Origin: Clostridia bacterium
GTDB lineage: Bacteria > Bacillota > Clostridia > Christensenellales > Maliibacteriaceae
DNA: 7,214 nt
NCBI GenBank assembly: GCA_017935825.1
Contig: JAGBGW010000274.1
Span: 1 to 7,214, forward strand
Reading direction: 5' to 3'
Shown here in pieces: positions 1 to 6,707 of the stretch (position 1 is its first letter; each line of letters starts with the position of its first letter). The notes below the pieces were generated by a model. It had not been told where the DNA came from. It made no database searches and worked only from the letters and a program-made list of their open reading frames with translations. Both the position numbers and the translations under genes were made by a program.

Positions 1-1
1 C

Positions 2-118
2 CACGGCCTTGCGCTCTGCGACGAGGTGACCGAGACCCGTCCCGTGGATATCAAGCCTCTTTGCAAACAATGGCTGCCGCTGATGTTTGCATGGCTCAAA
101 ACACATATTGAATATTAA
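2..118 (+). CDS. C-terminal fragment of a probable alpha/beta-hydrolase (esterase-like)
   Basis: This is an open frame entering from the left edge and stopping at TAA 116-118, giving 38 residues. It starts with HGLALCDEVTE and ends with a hydrophobic, Trp-containing segment (W-L-P-L-M-F-A-W-L-K). In acetyl-esterase/BD-FAE-type alpha/beta-hydrolases of Clostridia, the catalytic histidine lies in an HGL-x-L motif close to the C-terminus and is followed by a helix of the form W-x2-L-x3-WL. The spacing here fits that pattern, so the first His would be the catalytic base. Most of the protein, including any nucleophile Ser, is outside the window, so the family call is inference from a short tail. 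That the frame is real is supported by its codon usage and by the non-coding sequence that follows the stop. Confidence 0.5.
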   Translation, partial: HGLALCDEVTETRPVDIKPLCKQWLPLMFAWLKTHIEY

Positions 119-145
119 TGCATTTTGATTAAACGGGACATATAT

Positions 146-159
146 TTGTGTTAACACAA
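146..159. repeat. perfect 14-bp palindrome upstream of fbp, possible operator
   Basis: TTGTGTTAACACAA is identical to its own reverse complement over all 14 bases. It lies 27 bases after the upstream stop codon and about 75-90 bases before the likely fbp promoter. As RNA it would give only a 5-bp stem with a UUAA loop and has no following T run, so a terminator role is unlikely. A dimeric-regulator site is possible. It resembles half-sites of the TTGTG/CACAA type but lacks the spacer of a Rex operator and is not a good CcpA cre. The regulator is unknown. Confidence 0.35.
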
Positions 160-171
160 GAATAACGATGT

Positions 172-225
172 AACCTGCAGGTTCTGGAGCGATCTGCAGG
201 TTGCCATTGTATACAGATTTTTTTT
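172..225 (+). repeat. palindrome and inverted/direct repeat with T8 run, possible terminator or operator
   Basis: AACCTGCAGGTT at 172-183 is a perfect 12-bp palindrome. CTGCAGGTT recurs at 194-202, so 175-183 and 194-202 are direct repeats 19 bases apart, and 172-180 pairs perfectly with 194-202 as a 9-bp stem around a 13-base loop. A run of eight T occupies 218-225. The 15-base gap between stem and T run is too long for a standard intrinsic terminator of the upstream gene, so the function is uncertain. It could be a poor terminator or a two-site operator. Confidence 0.3.
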
Positions 226-232
226 CGTGAAT

Positions 233-266
233 TTTACAGGAAGTTTACGTCGGGATATGGTAAAAT
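233..266 (+). promoter_or_regulatory. likely sigma-A promoter of fbp
   Basis: Two overlapping readings exist. TTTACA at 233-238 (5 of 6 to the -35 consensus) is separated by 17 bases from TATGGT at 256-261 (4 of 6). Alternatively TG-G-TAAAAT at 258-266 is a good extended -10 that needs little -35 help. Either would start transcription near 268-275, leaving a leader of about 30-40 bases before fbp. It is the only convincing promoter-like sequence in the gap. Confidence 0.45.
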
Positions 267-305
267 ACTCTTGTACAAAACGGTGAAAGAAAGGGAGAAC
301 ATATA

Positions 306-2261
306 ATGCAGGATTATCATTACCTGAAATTATTGAGTACGGATTTTCCCACCGCTGCCGATGTGCGGCAGCGCATTATCCGCTTAAAAGCGGTTTTGAG
401 CCTGCCCAAGGGCACGGAGTATTTTTTCAGCGATCTGCACGGTGAATTCCGCGCATTTATCCATCTTTTGAACAGTGCATCGGGTGTTATTTACGATACC
501 ATCGATTCGCTTTTTTCCGTAACGCTGACGGAAGATGAACGTGCTGATCTTGCGCGACTGATCTATTATCCCAAGGAATATATTACAGAAGAACTGAAAA
601 ACGATGCGGAAAAGTGGAAGATGTACAGCCGTGTGAATCTGTATCGTCTGATCCATATTCTTCATGCGATTTGCGCAAATTACACCCATTCCCATGTCAT
701 GCTGCGCATTCCAAAAGAATATGCACAGATCATGGATGAAATGATCTTTACTGACCGCAAATCAAAGCCTGAATACATGGAGGCCATGGTCACCGCCAGT
801 GTGGAAACGGGCATTGCAGGCGAACTGATCTGCGCCATGTGCGAACTGATCCAGCAGCTGATGATCGACCGATTGCATATTATCGGTGACATCTTCGATC
901 GAGGTCCCCGTGCAGACAGGATCATTGATAAACTGATGGACTTCCATGATGTGGATATTCAGTGGGGCAATCACGACCTTTGCTACCTTGGCGTGGCTTC
1001 GGGCAGTTATCCTTTGATCGCAAATGCCATCCGTGTGTCCATCGGCTACAACAACTTTGACTTTTTGCAGGATGGCTACGGTATCAACCTTCGTGCGCTT
1101 TCCACCTTTGCAGCGGAAGTCTATGCAGACGATCCCTGCACGAAGTTTTATCCCCACACCATCAATTCCAATAAATACGACCCTGTTGATGCAGATCTTG
1201 CTGCGAAGATGCACAAGGCGATCGCCATCATCCAGTTCAAACTGGAGGGGCAGGTGATCAAAGCCCATCCCGAATACGAGATGGATGATCGAAATCTTCT
1301 GGAGAAAATCGATTACTCCCGCGGCGTGATCACGTTAAACGGTGTGGAATATGCCTTGAATGATACAAATTTCCCCACCATCGATCCTGATGATCCGCTT
1401 CGTCTGACCGATGGGGAACAGGCTACCATGTATGCGCTTGCCTCCAGCTTCCGTCACAGCGAACGCTTCCAGAAGCATGCACGCTATCTTTTGTCCCGCG
1501 GCGCGACATACAAGCGCGTGGACAACAATCTGCTCTATCACGGTTGTGTCCTGATGGATGACGATGGAAACTTTGCGCCTTTTACGCCCATTGAAGGCGC
1601 CCCCAAGGGCAAAGCCTGCTTTGATGCGCTGGACGAGATCATCCGCCGCGCCTATTTTGCACCGTCTCTGACACAGGAAAAGCATGATGCACGCGACCTT
1701 GTGTGGTATCTGACCTGCGGTCCCAAGTCGCCGATCTTCGCGAAGGATAAGATGACCACATTCGAGCGTTACTTCATTGATGACAAAACTCCGTATAAGG
1801 AACAGCTCAATGCCTATTATCGCCTGATCGAACAGCCTGAAATCTGTGAAAAGATTTTGGCGGAATTTGGTCTTGATCCCAAACATTCCCACATTATCAA
1901 CGGTCATGTTCCCGTTCGTTTGAGTCAGGGGGAAAGCCCCATTAAATCCGGCGGAAGGCTCTACATTATCGACGGCGGACTTTCCAAGGCCTATCAGTCG
2001 GTTACGGGCATCGGCGGTTATACCTTCATTGAACACTGCGACTATGTTGCATTTGCAGAGCATGCCGCATACGATGGGGAAGATGAAAGCTATTTTCAGT
2101 CCTCTCCCAAAATCCGTATCGTGGAACGGATGCCAAGACGAGTGAAAGTTGCAGACACGCAGCAGGGTGAGGTGCTTTCCGTCATGATATCGGAACTGGA
2201 AGAACTTCTTGCTGCCTATGAAAGCGGTATCCTGCAGGAAAAGCCGCACAAAGTGATTTAA
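306..2261 (+). CDS. fbp: fructose-1,6-bisphosphatase class III
   Basis: This enzyme hydrolyses fructose 1,6-bisphosphate to fructose 6-phosphate and phosphate in the cytoplasm, the committed step of gluconeogenesis. The 651-residue protein matches the usual length of the Firmicutes class III family (about 640-670), which is unrelated to the shorter class I and II enzymes. It carries the calcineurin-like metallophosphatase signature in order: SDLHGE with D43 and H45, GDIFDRG with D195 and D198, GNHD at 221-224, and NGH at 532-534. The family-typical IIDGGLSKAYQ follows around D556. These residues form the two-metal site. The ATG is chosen because AAGGGAG (291-297) sits 8 bases upstream and the family N-terminus (HYLKLLS) follows at once. 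The gene appears to be transcribed alone, between the promoter at 233-266 and the start of the T-box leader. Nothing is missing or broken. Confidence 0.96.
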   Translation: MQDYHYLKLLSTDFPTAADVRQRIIRLKAVLSLPKGTEYFFSDLHGEFRAFIHLLNSASGVIYDTIDSLFSVTLTEDERADLARLIYYPKEYITEELKNDAEKWKMYSRVNLYRLIHILHAICANYTHSHVMLRIPKEYAQIMDEMIFTDRKSKPEYMEAMVTASVETGIAGELICAMCELIQQLMIDRLHIIGDIFDRGPRADRIIDKLMDFHDVDIQWGNHDLCYLGVASGSYPLIANAIRVSIGYNNFDFLQDGYGINLRALSTFAAEVYADDPCTKFYPHTINSNKYDPVDADLAAKMHKAIAIIQFKLEGQVIKAHPEYEMDDRNLLEKIDYSRGVITLNGVEYALNDTNFPTIDPDDPLRLTDGEQATMYALASSFRHSERFQKHARYLLSRGATYKRVDNNLLYHGCVLMDDDGNFAPFTPIEGAPKGKACFDALDEIIRRAYFAPSLTQEKHDARDLVWYLTCGPKSPIFAKDKMTTFERYFIDDKTPYKEQLNAYYRLIEQPEICEKILAEFGLDPKHSHIINGHVPVRLSQGESPIKSGGRLYIIDGGLSKAYQSVTGIGGYTFIEHCDYVAFAEHAAYDGEDESYFQSSPKIRIVERMPRRVKVADTQQGEVLSVMISELEELLAAYESGILQEKPHKVI

Positions 2262-2271
2262 TCCGGTGGTG

Positions 2272-2296
2272 AAACCTGCTTGCAAAAAGGTTTTTT
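2272..2296 (+). terminator. possible weak terminator after fbp
   Basis: AAACCT (2272-2277) pairs with AGGTTT (2288-2293) around a 10-base loop, and the 3' arm continues into a run of six T (2291-2296). It begins 10 bases after the fbp stop codon, where a terminator is expected. The stem has only two G-C pairs, so it would be weak. It overlaps the -35 element and spacer of the pheS promoter. Confidence 0.3.
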
Positions 2297-2308
2297 GAGT
2301 GGTATACT
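2280..2308 (+). promoter_or_regulatory. sigma-A promoter of the pheST T-box operon
   Basis: TTGCAA (2280-2285) and TATACT (2303-2308) are separated by exactly 17 bases, each 5 of 6 or nearly so to consensus, and TG at 2300-2301 adds an extended -10. The predicted start near 2315 lies just before the first conserved part of the T-box leader. This is the best promoter in the window. Confidence 0.75.
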
Positions 2309-2314
2309 AAACAG

Positions 2315-2600
2315 GTTGAAAGGCAATGAAGGGGAAGAAAGTACCGCTGAATTTGCATCAAAAGAGAGATGGCACCTCGGCTGAAAGTGCCTGACGCGAT
2401 TGTGTGCTTGTGTTCGCCCCGGAGCTCACTGTTGAAACACCTTTTAGTAGACAGCTGCGGCCGACCTCCGTTACAGGGTCTATGGGTTATAATGCCCGGA
2501 ATCAAAGTGCCCGATTTTTTCGGGAATGTGGGTGGTACCGCGGATTTTTACTGTGAAATTCGTCCCTTTGGCAAATGCGCCGAAGGGGCGTTTTGTTTTT
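2315..2600 (+). promoter_or_regulatory. T-box riboswitch leader, tRNA-Phe specific (UUC specifier)
   Basis: This leader senses uncharged tRNA and controls read-through into pheST. Stem I begins with GAAGGGGAAGAAAGTA (2328-2343), giving the K-turn/GGGG arm and the AGTA of the specifier loop. AGAGAG (2363-2368) and the apical hairpin GGCAC/GTGCC (2371-2375 with 2387-2391) follow. The 3' arm CCCC (2417-2420) pairs with GGGG 2331-2334 and is preceded by TTC at 2413-2415, the expected specifier position before the GGAGC motif. A stem II-like hairpin spans 2448-2482 (TAGAC with GTCTA) and stem III is CCCGA/TCGGG (2510-2524). The T-box GGGTGGTACCGCGG is at 2530-2543. Its TGGT complements the ACCA end of a tRNA with discriminator A, as in tRNA-Phe. 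The antiterminator would use 2530-2543 with TTCGTCCC (2559-2566), excluding the terminator at 2561-2600. The specifier was read by hand from the loop position, but it agrees with the downstream genes. Confidence 0.92.
2561..2600 (+). terminator. intrinsic terminator of the T-box leader
   Basis: CGTCCCTTTGGC (2561-2572) pairs with GCCGAAGGGGCG (2579-2590) over 12 bp with two G-U wobbles, around the 6-base loop AAATGC, and is followed by TTTTGTTTTT (2591-2600). The 5' arm contains the CGTCCC needed by the antiterminator, so the two structures are mutually exclusive. It should form when tRNA-Phe is charged. Confidence 0.9.
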
Positions 2601-2660
2601 GCCATTGAAAAACACAGCATTTGATAACATTTCATTTTAAGAAGGAGTTTGAAAAGGTTT

Positions 2661-3683
2661 ATGAGCGACAACAATCTCAAAACCATCGAGACGGCTGCAC
2701 TGGAAGCACTGGCAGCCTGCACCGATTCCGCTTCCGTGGAAAAGGTTCGTGTATCCGTCCTCGGCAAAAAGGGTGAACTGACACTGGTGATGCGCACCAT
2801 GGGTCAGCTGCCCAAGGAAGAACGTCCCGCATTCGGTCAGATGGTAAACGACACCCGTCGTGTGATCGAAAACGCACTGGAAGAACGCCTGAATGCGCTT
2901 CGCGCAGCTGAACAGGCAGCACGTCTTGAAGCAGAGCGCATCGACGTGACCGAGCCCGCAGCTGAAATCGCACAGGGCAGCCTGCATCCTTTGACCATCG
3001 TACAGGAAATGCTGGAGGATATCTTTATTTCTCTTGGCTTCTCCGTTGCAGACGGTCCCGAGGTAGAGCTTGACCATTACAACTTCGAGCTGATGAACAT
3101 CCCCAAGGAACATCCCGCTCGTGATATGCAGGACAGCTTCTATTTCAGCCCCAACCTGCTTCTTCGTACCCATACTTCTCCCGTGCAGGCTCGCTACATG
3201 ACCACCCATGAGCCGCCCATCCGCATCATTTGCCCCGGCCGTGTATACCGCTGTGACGAAGTTGATGCAACCCATTCTCCCGTATTCCATCAGATGGAAG
3301 GTCTTGTCATCGACAAGGGCATCCGTATGAGTGATTTGAAGGGTACTCTTGATGAGTTTGCAAAGCGCCTCTACGGTCCCGAAACCAAGACCCGTTTCCG
3401 TCCCAGTTTCTTCCCCTTCACCGAGCCCAGCGCAGAAGTTGACCTGACGTGCGCAATGTGCGGTGGTAAGGGCTGCCGTGTCTGCAAGGGCACCGGCTGG
3501 ATCGAAGTTCTTGGCTGCGGCATGGTTCATCCCAATGTACTTCGCGCCTGTGGCATCGACCCGGAAGTCTACTCCGGTTTCGCATTTGGCCTTGGTCTTG
3601 ACCGTATCACCACCATCAAGTACGGCATCAGCGACCTTCGCCTGATGTACGAGAACGACACCCGCTTCCTTTCTCAGTTCTAA
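2661..3683 (+). CDS. pheS: phenylalanine--tRNA ligase alpha subunit
   Basis: This is the catalytic subunit of the (alpha-beta)2 class II synthetase that charges tRNA-Phe in the cytoplasm. The N-terminal ~90 residues are the helical, Glu/Ala/Arg-rich tRNA-binding coiled-coil arm. The catalytic core shows DGPEVE (131-136), THTS (170-173), motif 2 RVYRCDE (194-200) with FHQMEG (H210-G214), the Phe-pocket FPFTEPS (251-257), and motif 3 FGLGLDR (309-315). C264, C267, C272 and C275 form a Cx2C-x4-Cx2C knuckle, known in Firmicutes PheS. At 340 residues the length is normal. The ATG at 2661 is preferred over the in-frame TTG at 2649. AAGGAG (2642-2647) ends 1 base before the TTG, too close to serve it, but lies 13 bases before the ATG, a little longer than ideal. 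MSDNNLKTIE is also the typical family start. Expression should depend on the T-box leader. pheT follows after 14 bases. Confidence 0.97.
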   Translation: MSDNNLKTIETAALEALAACTDSASVEKVRVSVLGKKGELTLVMRTMGQLPKEERPAFGQMVNDTRRVIENALEERLNALRAAEQAARLEAERIDVTEPAAEIAQGSLHPLTIVQEMLEDIFISLGFSVADGPEVELDHYNFELMNIPKEHPARDMQDSFYFSPNLLLRTHTSPVQARYMTTHEPPIRIICPGRVYRCDEVDATHSPVFHQMEGLVIDKGIRMSDLKGTLDEFAKRLYGPETKTRFRPSFFPFTEPSAEVDLTCAMCGGKGCRVCKGTGWIEVLGCGMVHPNVLRACGIDPEVYSGFAFGLGLDRITTIKYGISDLRLMYENDTRFLSQF

Positions 3684-3697
3684 GGAGGGCATAAAAG

Positions 3698-6097
3698 ATG
3701 AATGTACCGCTTAGTTGGCTTAAAACTTATGTAAAATACCCCGAAGACCTTGCAGTTGCAGATTTTGCTGAGGCTATGATCATGTCCGGCAGCGAAGTCG
3801 AGGGCTACGAGGAGATGGGTCAGGATATCGAAAACGTGGTCACCGGCCGTGTGGTCGAGATGAAACGTCATGAAGATTCCGATCACCTTTGGGTCTGCAT
3901 GATCGATGTAGGTAAGGAAAACCTTCTTCAGATCGTTACCGGTGCACAGAATGTCACCGTCGGCGCCATGGTTCCCGTGGCAATGGATGGTGCGGTTCTG
4001 CCCGGCGGCAAGACCATCAAGTCCGGCGCACTGCGCGGCGTCAAGAGCGAAGGCATGCTTTGCTCCGGCGAAGAACTGAATGTGGATGCAGAGCAGTTCC
4101 CCGAAAGTGCTGTATACGGCATCTGGATCCTGAAGGAAGACACTCCCATCGGTCTTGATATCCGCACCGTCATCGGCTGCGACGAAGTGATCGTTGAGTT
4201 CAAGACCCTTGCAAACCGCCCTGACTGCATGTGCATGGCTGGTATTGCACGCGAAGTCGCTGCAACCTTCGATACCGAGCTGACCCTTCCTGAAATTTCC
4301 GTTAAGGAAACCGATGGCAATATCGCAGACTATGTCAGCGTCACCGTAGAAGATAGCGATCTTTGTCCCCGTTACTGCGCACGTGTCGTCAAGAACATCC
4401 GCCTTGCACCTTCTCCCGCATGGATGCAGAAGGCTCTGATTGGTGCAGGCGTTCGTCCCATCAATAACGTGGTCGATATCACCAACTACGTCATGCTGGA
4501 ACAGGGTCAGCCCATGCATGCATTTGACTATTCCTGCATCCGCGGCTCTCACATCACCGTTCGTAAGAGTGCAGCAGAGGATGTATTCACCACCCTCGAC
4601 GGCAAGGAACACGAGCTTTCCATGCAGCCCCTTTGCATCTGCGATGACGAAGGCGTGATCGGCCTTGCAGGCATCATGGGTGGTCTCAACAGCGAGATCA
4701 CCGAGAACACCCAGACTGTCGTTCTTGAAAGCGCAGTATTCAATGGCGCTTACCTTCGTACTTCTGCCCGTGCACTTGGCATGCGCACCGAGGCTTCCGC
4801 ACGTTTTGAGAAGGGTGTCAGCATCAAGGGCGCACAGGTTGCACTGGAGCGCGCAGCACAGCTGTTTGAACAGCTGGATGCAGGCGACGTGGTCTGCGGC
4901 GTGATCGATGTAAAGCCCGAAGAGTGGACTGAGTACACCTTCACCGCATCCGCTGATGCTGTCCGCGCACACCTTGGCATGGATATTCCCACTGACACCA
5001 TGGTGGAGATCCTTGCAAAGCTGCATTTCAATCCCGTTCTCGACGGTGAAAACATCCATGTGACCGTGCCTTACTGGCGCCTTGACGTGGACGGCACCGA
5101 CGATATCGCAGAAGAAGTGCTCCGTATCTACGGCTATGACAAGATTCCTTCCACTTTGATGAGTGGTGAGGTAGAGTGCGGCGGCCGTAACCATCGTCAG
5201 GATGTCATGCTTCGCACCAAGCGTACGCTTTGCGGCATGGGTCTGAACGAGATCACCACCTTCTCTTTCATCTCTCCCAAGTGGTTTGACCATATCCTCA
5301 TGGAAGAGGACAGCCCCCTTCGCAAGGTCCTGCATATCCTCAATCCTCTTGGCGAAGATGTCAGCGTCATGCGTACCGTGCTTGCACCCAGCATGCTGTC
5401 CGTGCTTCGTACCAACCAGTCCCGCGGCAATGCAGATTCCGCACTGTTCGAAGTTTCCCGCGTGTTCCTTTCCAAGGGCGAGGCGGAGGACGATGTACAG
5501 CCCGAAGAGCGTCTGCACCTTTGCCTTGGTCTTTGCAACCGTGACTTCTTCTATGTCAAGGGCATTGTCAACAACCTGCTTTCTTCCCTGAACATCAACG
5601 ATGTCAAGTACACTGCAGGCGGCGCTTCCATGTACCATCCCGGCCGTAAGGCACAGATCATCGCAGGCGGCAAGGTCATCGGTGAGATCGGTGAAGTACA
5701 TCCCGATGCAGCTGCAAACTTTGAGCTGCAGGGCCGCATCATGATCGTGGAGCTGGAGCTTGATACCATCGCAGAGATGTCCCTTGACAACCGTCGCTAT
5801 GTTGCAATTGCAAGAACGCCCGCCATCACCCGCGACATGGCTGTTGTGGTTGCCGAGGAAGTTGCAGTGGGCGACATGCTCGATGCCATCAAGCGCAGCG
5901 GCAAGGGTATTCTGGAATCTGTTTCTGTTTTCGATATCTATCGCGGCGAGCATGTGGAAGAAGGCTATAAGTCCATCGCATTCTCTCTGGTCTACCGTAC
6001 GCCCGAGCGCACCCTGACCGATGACGAGGCAAAGAAGGCATTTGACCGCGCTGTCCGCTCCCTTGGCGCACAGTTCGGCGCAGAACTTCGTGCATAA
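3698..6097 (+). CDS. pheT: phenylalanine--tRNA ligase beta subunit
   Basis: This is the structural, tRNA-recognising and editing partner of PheS. The 799 residues match the standard bacterial length. Domains in order: an N-terminal MNVPLSWLKTYV segment; an EMAP-type tRNA-binding OB fold (about 40-150, with the KSGALRGVKSEGML stretch); the B3/B4 editing region, including NRPDC (around R174) and NNVVDITN (256-263); a B5 region ending in DGTDDIAEEVLRIYGYDKIP (from D465), with the acidic residues that bind magnesium; a catalytic-like core without a functional active site; and a C-terminal ferredoxin-like anticodon-binding domain (about 706-799, RTPAITRDMAVVV). The AAGGAGG at 3682-3688 overlaps the pheS stop and lies 9 bases before the ATG, so pheS and pheT are probably translationally linked. 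Codon use is similar to pheS and looks more biased than in fbp. No lesion is visible. Confidence 0.97.
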   Translation: MNVPLSWLKTYVKYPEDLAVADFAEAMIMSGSEVEGYEEMGQDIENVVTGRVVEMKRHEDSDHLWVCMIDVGKENLLQIVTGAQNVTVGAMVPVAMDGAVLPGGKTIKSGALRGVKSEGMLCSGEELNVDAEQFPESAVYGIWILKEDTPIGLDIRTVIGCDEVIVEFKTLANRPDCMCMAGIAREVAATFDTELTLPEISVKETDGNIADYVSVTVEDSDLCPRYCARVVKNIRLAPSPAWMQKALIGAGVRPINNVVDITNYVMLEQGQPMHAFDYSCIRGSHITVRKSAAEDVFTTLDGKEHELSMQPLCICDDEGVIGLAGIMGGLNSEITENTQTVVLESAVFNGAYLRTSARALGMRTEASARFEKGVSIKGAQVALERAAQLFEQLDAGDVVCGVIDVKPEEWTEYTFTASADAVRAHLGMDIPTDTMVEILAKLHFNPVLDGENIHVTVPYWRLDVDGTDDIAEEVLRIYGYDKIPSTLMSGEVECGGRNHRQDVMLRTKRTLCGMGLNEITTFSFISPKWFDHILMEEDSPLRKVLHILNPLGEDVSVMRTVLAPSMLSVLRTNQSRGNADSALFEVSRVFLSKGEAEDDVQPEERLHLCLGLCNRDFFYVKGIVNNLLSSLNINDVKYTAGGASMYHPGRKAQIIAGGKVIGEIGEVHPDAAANFELQGRIMIVELELDTIAEMSLDNRRYVAIARTPAITRDMAVVVAEEVAVGDMLDAIKRSGKGILESVSVFDIYRGEHVEEGYKSIAFSLVYRTPERTLTDDEAKKAFDRAVRSLGAQFGAELRA

Positions 6098-6109
6098 GAT
6101 ATGAATCCT

Positions 6110-6147
6110 TACAGCGCCGTGGAAAACCTGCGGCGCTGTATCTTTAT
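6110..6147 (+). terminator. hairpin terminator or attenuator after pheT
   Basis: TACAGCGCCG (6110-6119) pairs perfectly with CGGCGCTGTA (6131-6140) around an 11-base loop that may add a few wobble pairs. The tail TCTTTAT (6141-6147) is T-rich but short and interrupted, so termination is probably partial. It begins 12 bases after the pheT stop and ends only 11 bases before the next ATG. No clear promoter lies between it and the next gene. Confidence 0.65.
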
Positions 6148-6158
6148 AAGAGGTCGAA

Positions 6159-6695
6159 ATGAAAGAATTTTTTGATCTGTATGATGAGCATAGAAATCCT
6201 TTGGGAAGAACCCATGAGCGCGGTGTACCGCTGAATGATGGGGAATATCATTTGGTGGTGGCTTGCTGGACGATCAACTCCAAAGGACAGATTCTGATCA
6301 CGCACCGTGACCCGGTGAAGAAAAGCTATCCTTCCACCTGGGAGAATACCTGCGGCTGTGCACAGGCAGGGGAGGATTCCATCACCGCCATCATTCGCGA
6401 AATGCGCGAGGAAACAGGCATTCAAACTTGCAAAAACGATTTTGTATTGCTTGGCACGAGCGTAGAGGCGCATGCATTTATCGACACCTATCTTTTAAAA
6501 CGTGATGTGGAGATATCCGATATTGTTTTGCAGGAAGGCGAGACCAATGATGTGGGCTGGGTTTATGCAGATGAGATCGATGCGCTGATCGATGACGGCA
6601 TTTTTGCATATCCCGTGGTGGTTCGTCTTGCGCCCCTTCGCATGGCAATGAATCAGGCATTGGCAGAATCCACCGATCGACTTTTCAAACTGTAA
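6159..6695 (+). CDS. Nudix hydrolase, IPP-isomerase-like subgroup
   Basis: The 178-residue cytoplasmic protein has a complete Nudix box at 66-88 (G66, E72, R80-E81, E84-E85, G87), matching Gx5Ex7REUxEExGU, which binds the divalent metal for hydrolysis of nucleoside-diphosphate-linked substrates. The fold region before it (HLVVACWTINSKGQILITHR, from H31) resembles E. coli type I isopentenyl-diphosphate isomerase and YfcD. The W-x-N-T-C-G-C segment puts C65 where IPP isomerase has its catalytic Cys. However, one of the two early metal-binding His of the isomerase has no obvious counterpart, and its later His is C67 here. I therefore call it a Nudix hydrolase of unknown substrate rather than idi. 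The start is supported by AGAGG (6149-6153) 5 bases upstream of the ATG. The stop overlaps the ribosome binding site of the next gene, suggesting a two-gene unit. Transcription may come by read-through from pheST. Confidence 0.88.
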   Translation: MKEFFDLYDEHRNPLGRTHERGVPLNDGEYHLVVACWTINSKGQILITHRDPVKKSYPSTWENTCGCAQAGEDSITAIIREMREETGIQTCKNDFVLLGTSVEAHAFIDTYLLKRDVEISDIVLQEGETNDVGWVYADEIDALIDDGIFAYPVVVRLAPLRMAMNQALAESTDRLFKL

Positions 6696-6707
6696 GGAGA
6701 TAAATCT

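Noticed and set aside
1335..2285. 316-codon open frame on the minus strand, opposite the end of fbp
   Set aside because: fbp is clearly the coding strand, and the reverse product shows no family signature.
2488..2493. Perfect TATAAT inside the T-box leader
   Set aside because: No -35-like hexamer lies 16-18 bases upstream, and the stretch is explained as the linker between stems II and III.
2369..2608. 79-codon plus-strand open frame in the gap before pheS
   Set aside because: It covers the T-box RNA and its terminator and lacks a ribosome binding site; the RNA structure explains the sequence fully.
2649..2660. TTG start for pheS, adding four residues
   Set aside because: The Shine-Dalgarno sequence at 2642-2647 ends one base before the TTG, which is too close, and PheS proteins typically begin at the following Met.
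3450..3485. Four-cysteine knuckle in PheS as a novel insertion
   Set aside because: The same Cx2C-x4-Cx2C arrangement occurs in Bacillus and other Firmicutes PheS proteins, so it is a normal family feature.
2637..3692. 351-codon open frame on the minus strand, opposite pheS
   Set aside because: It is a mirror of pheS with no ribosome binding site or known motif. The biased codons of pheS again explain the long frame.
3680..5953. 757-codon open frame on the minus strand, opposite pheT
   Set aside because: It lies entirely over pheT, whose identity is certain. Its product is rich in Cys/His/Asp with no recognisable domain, and the absence of stops is explained by the biased codon use of pheT.
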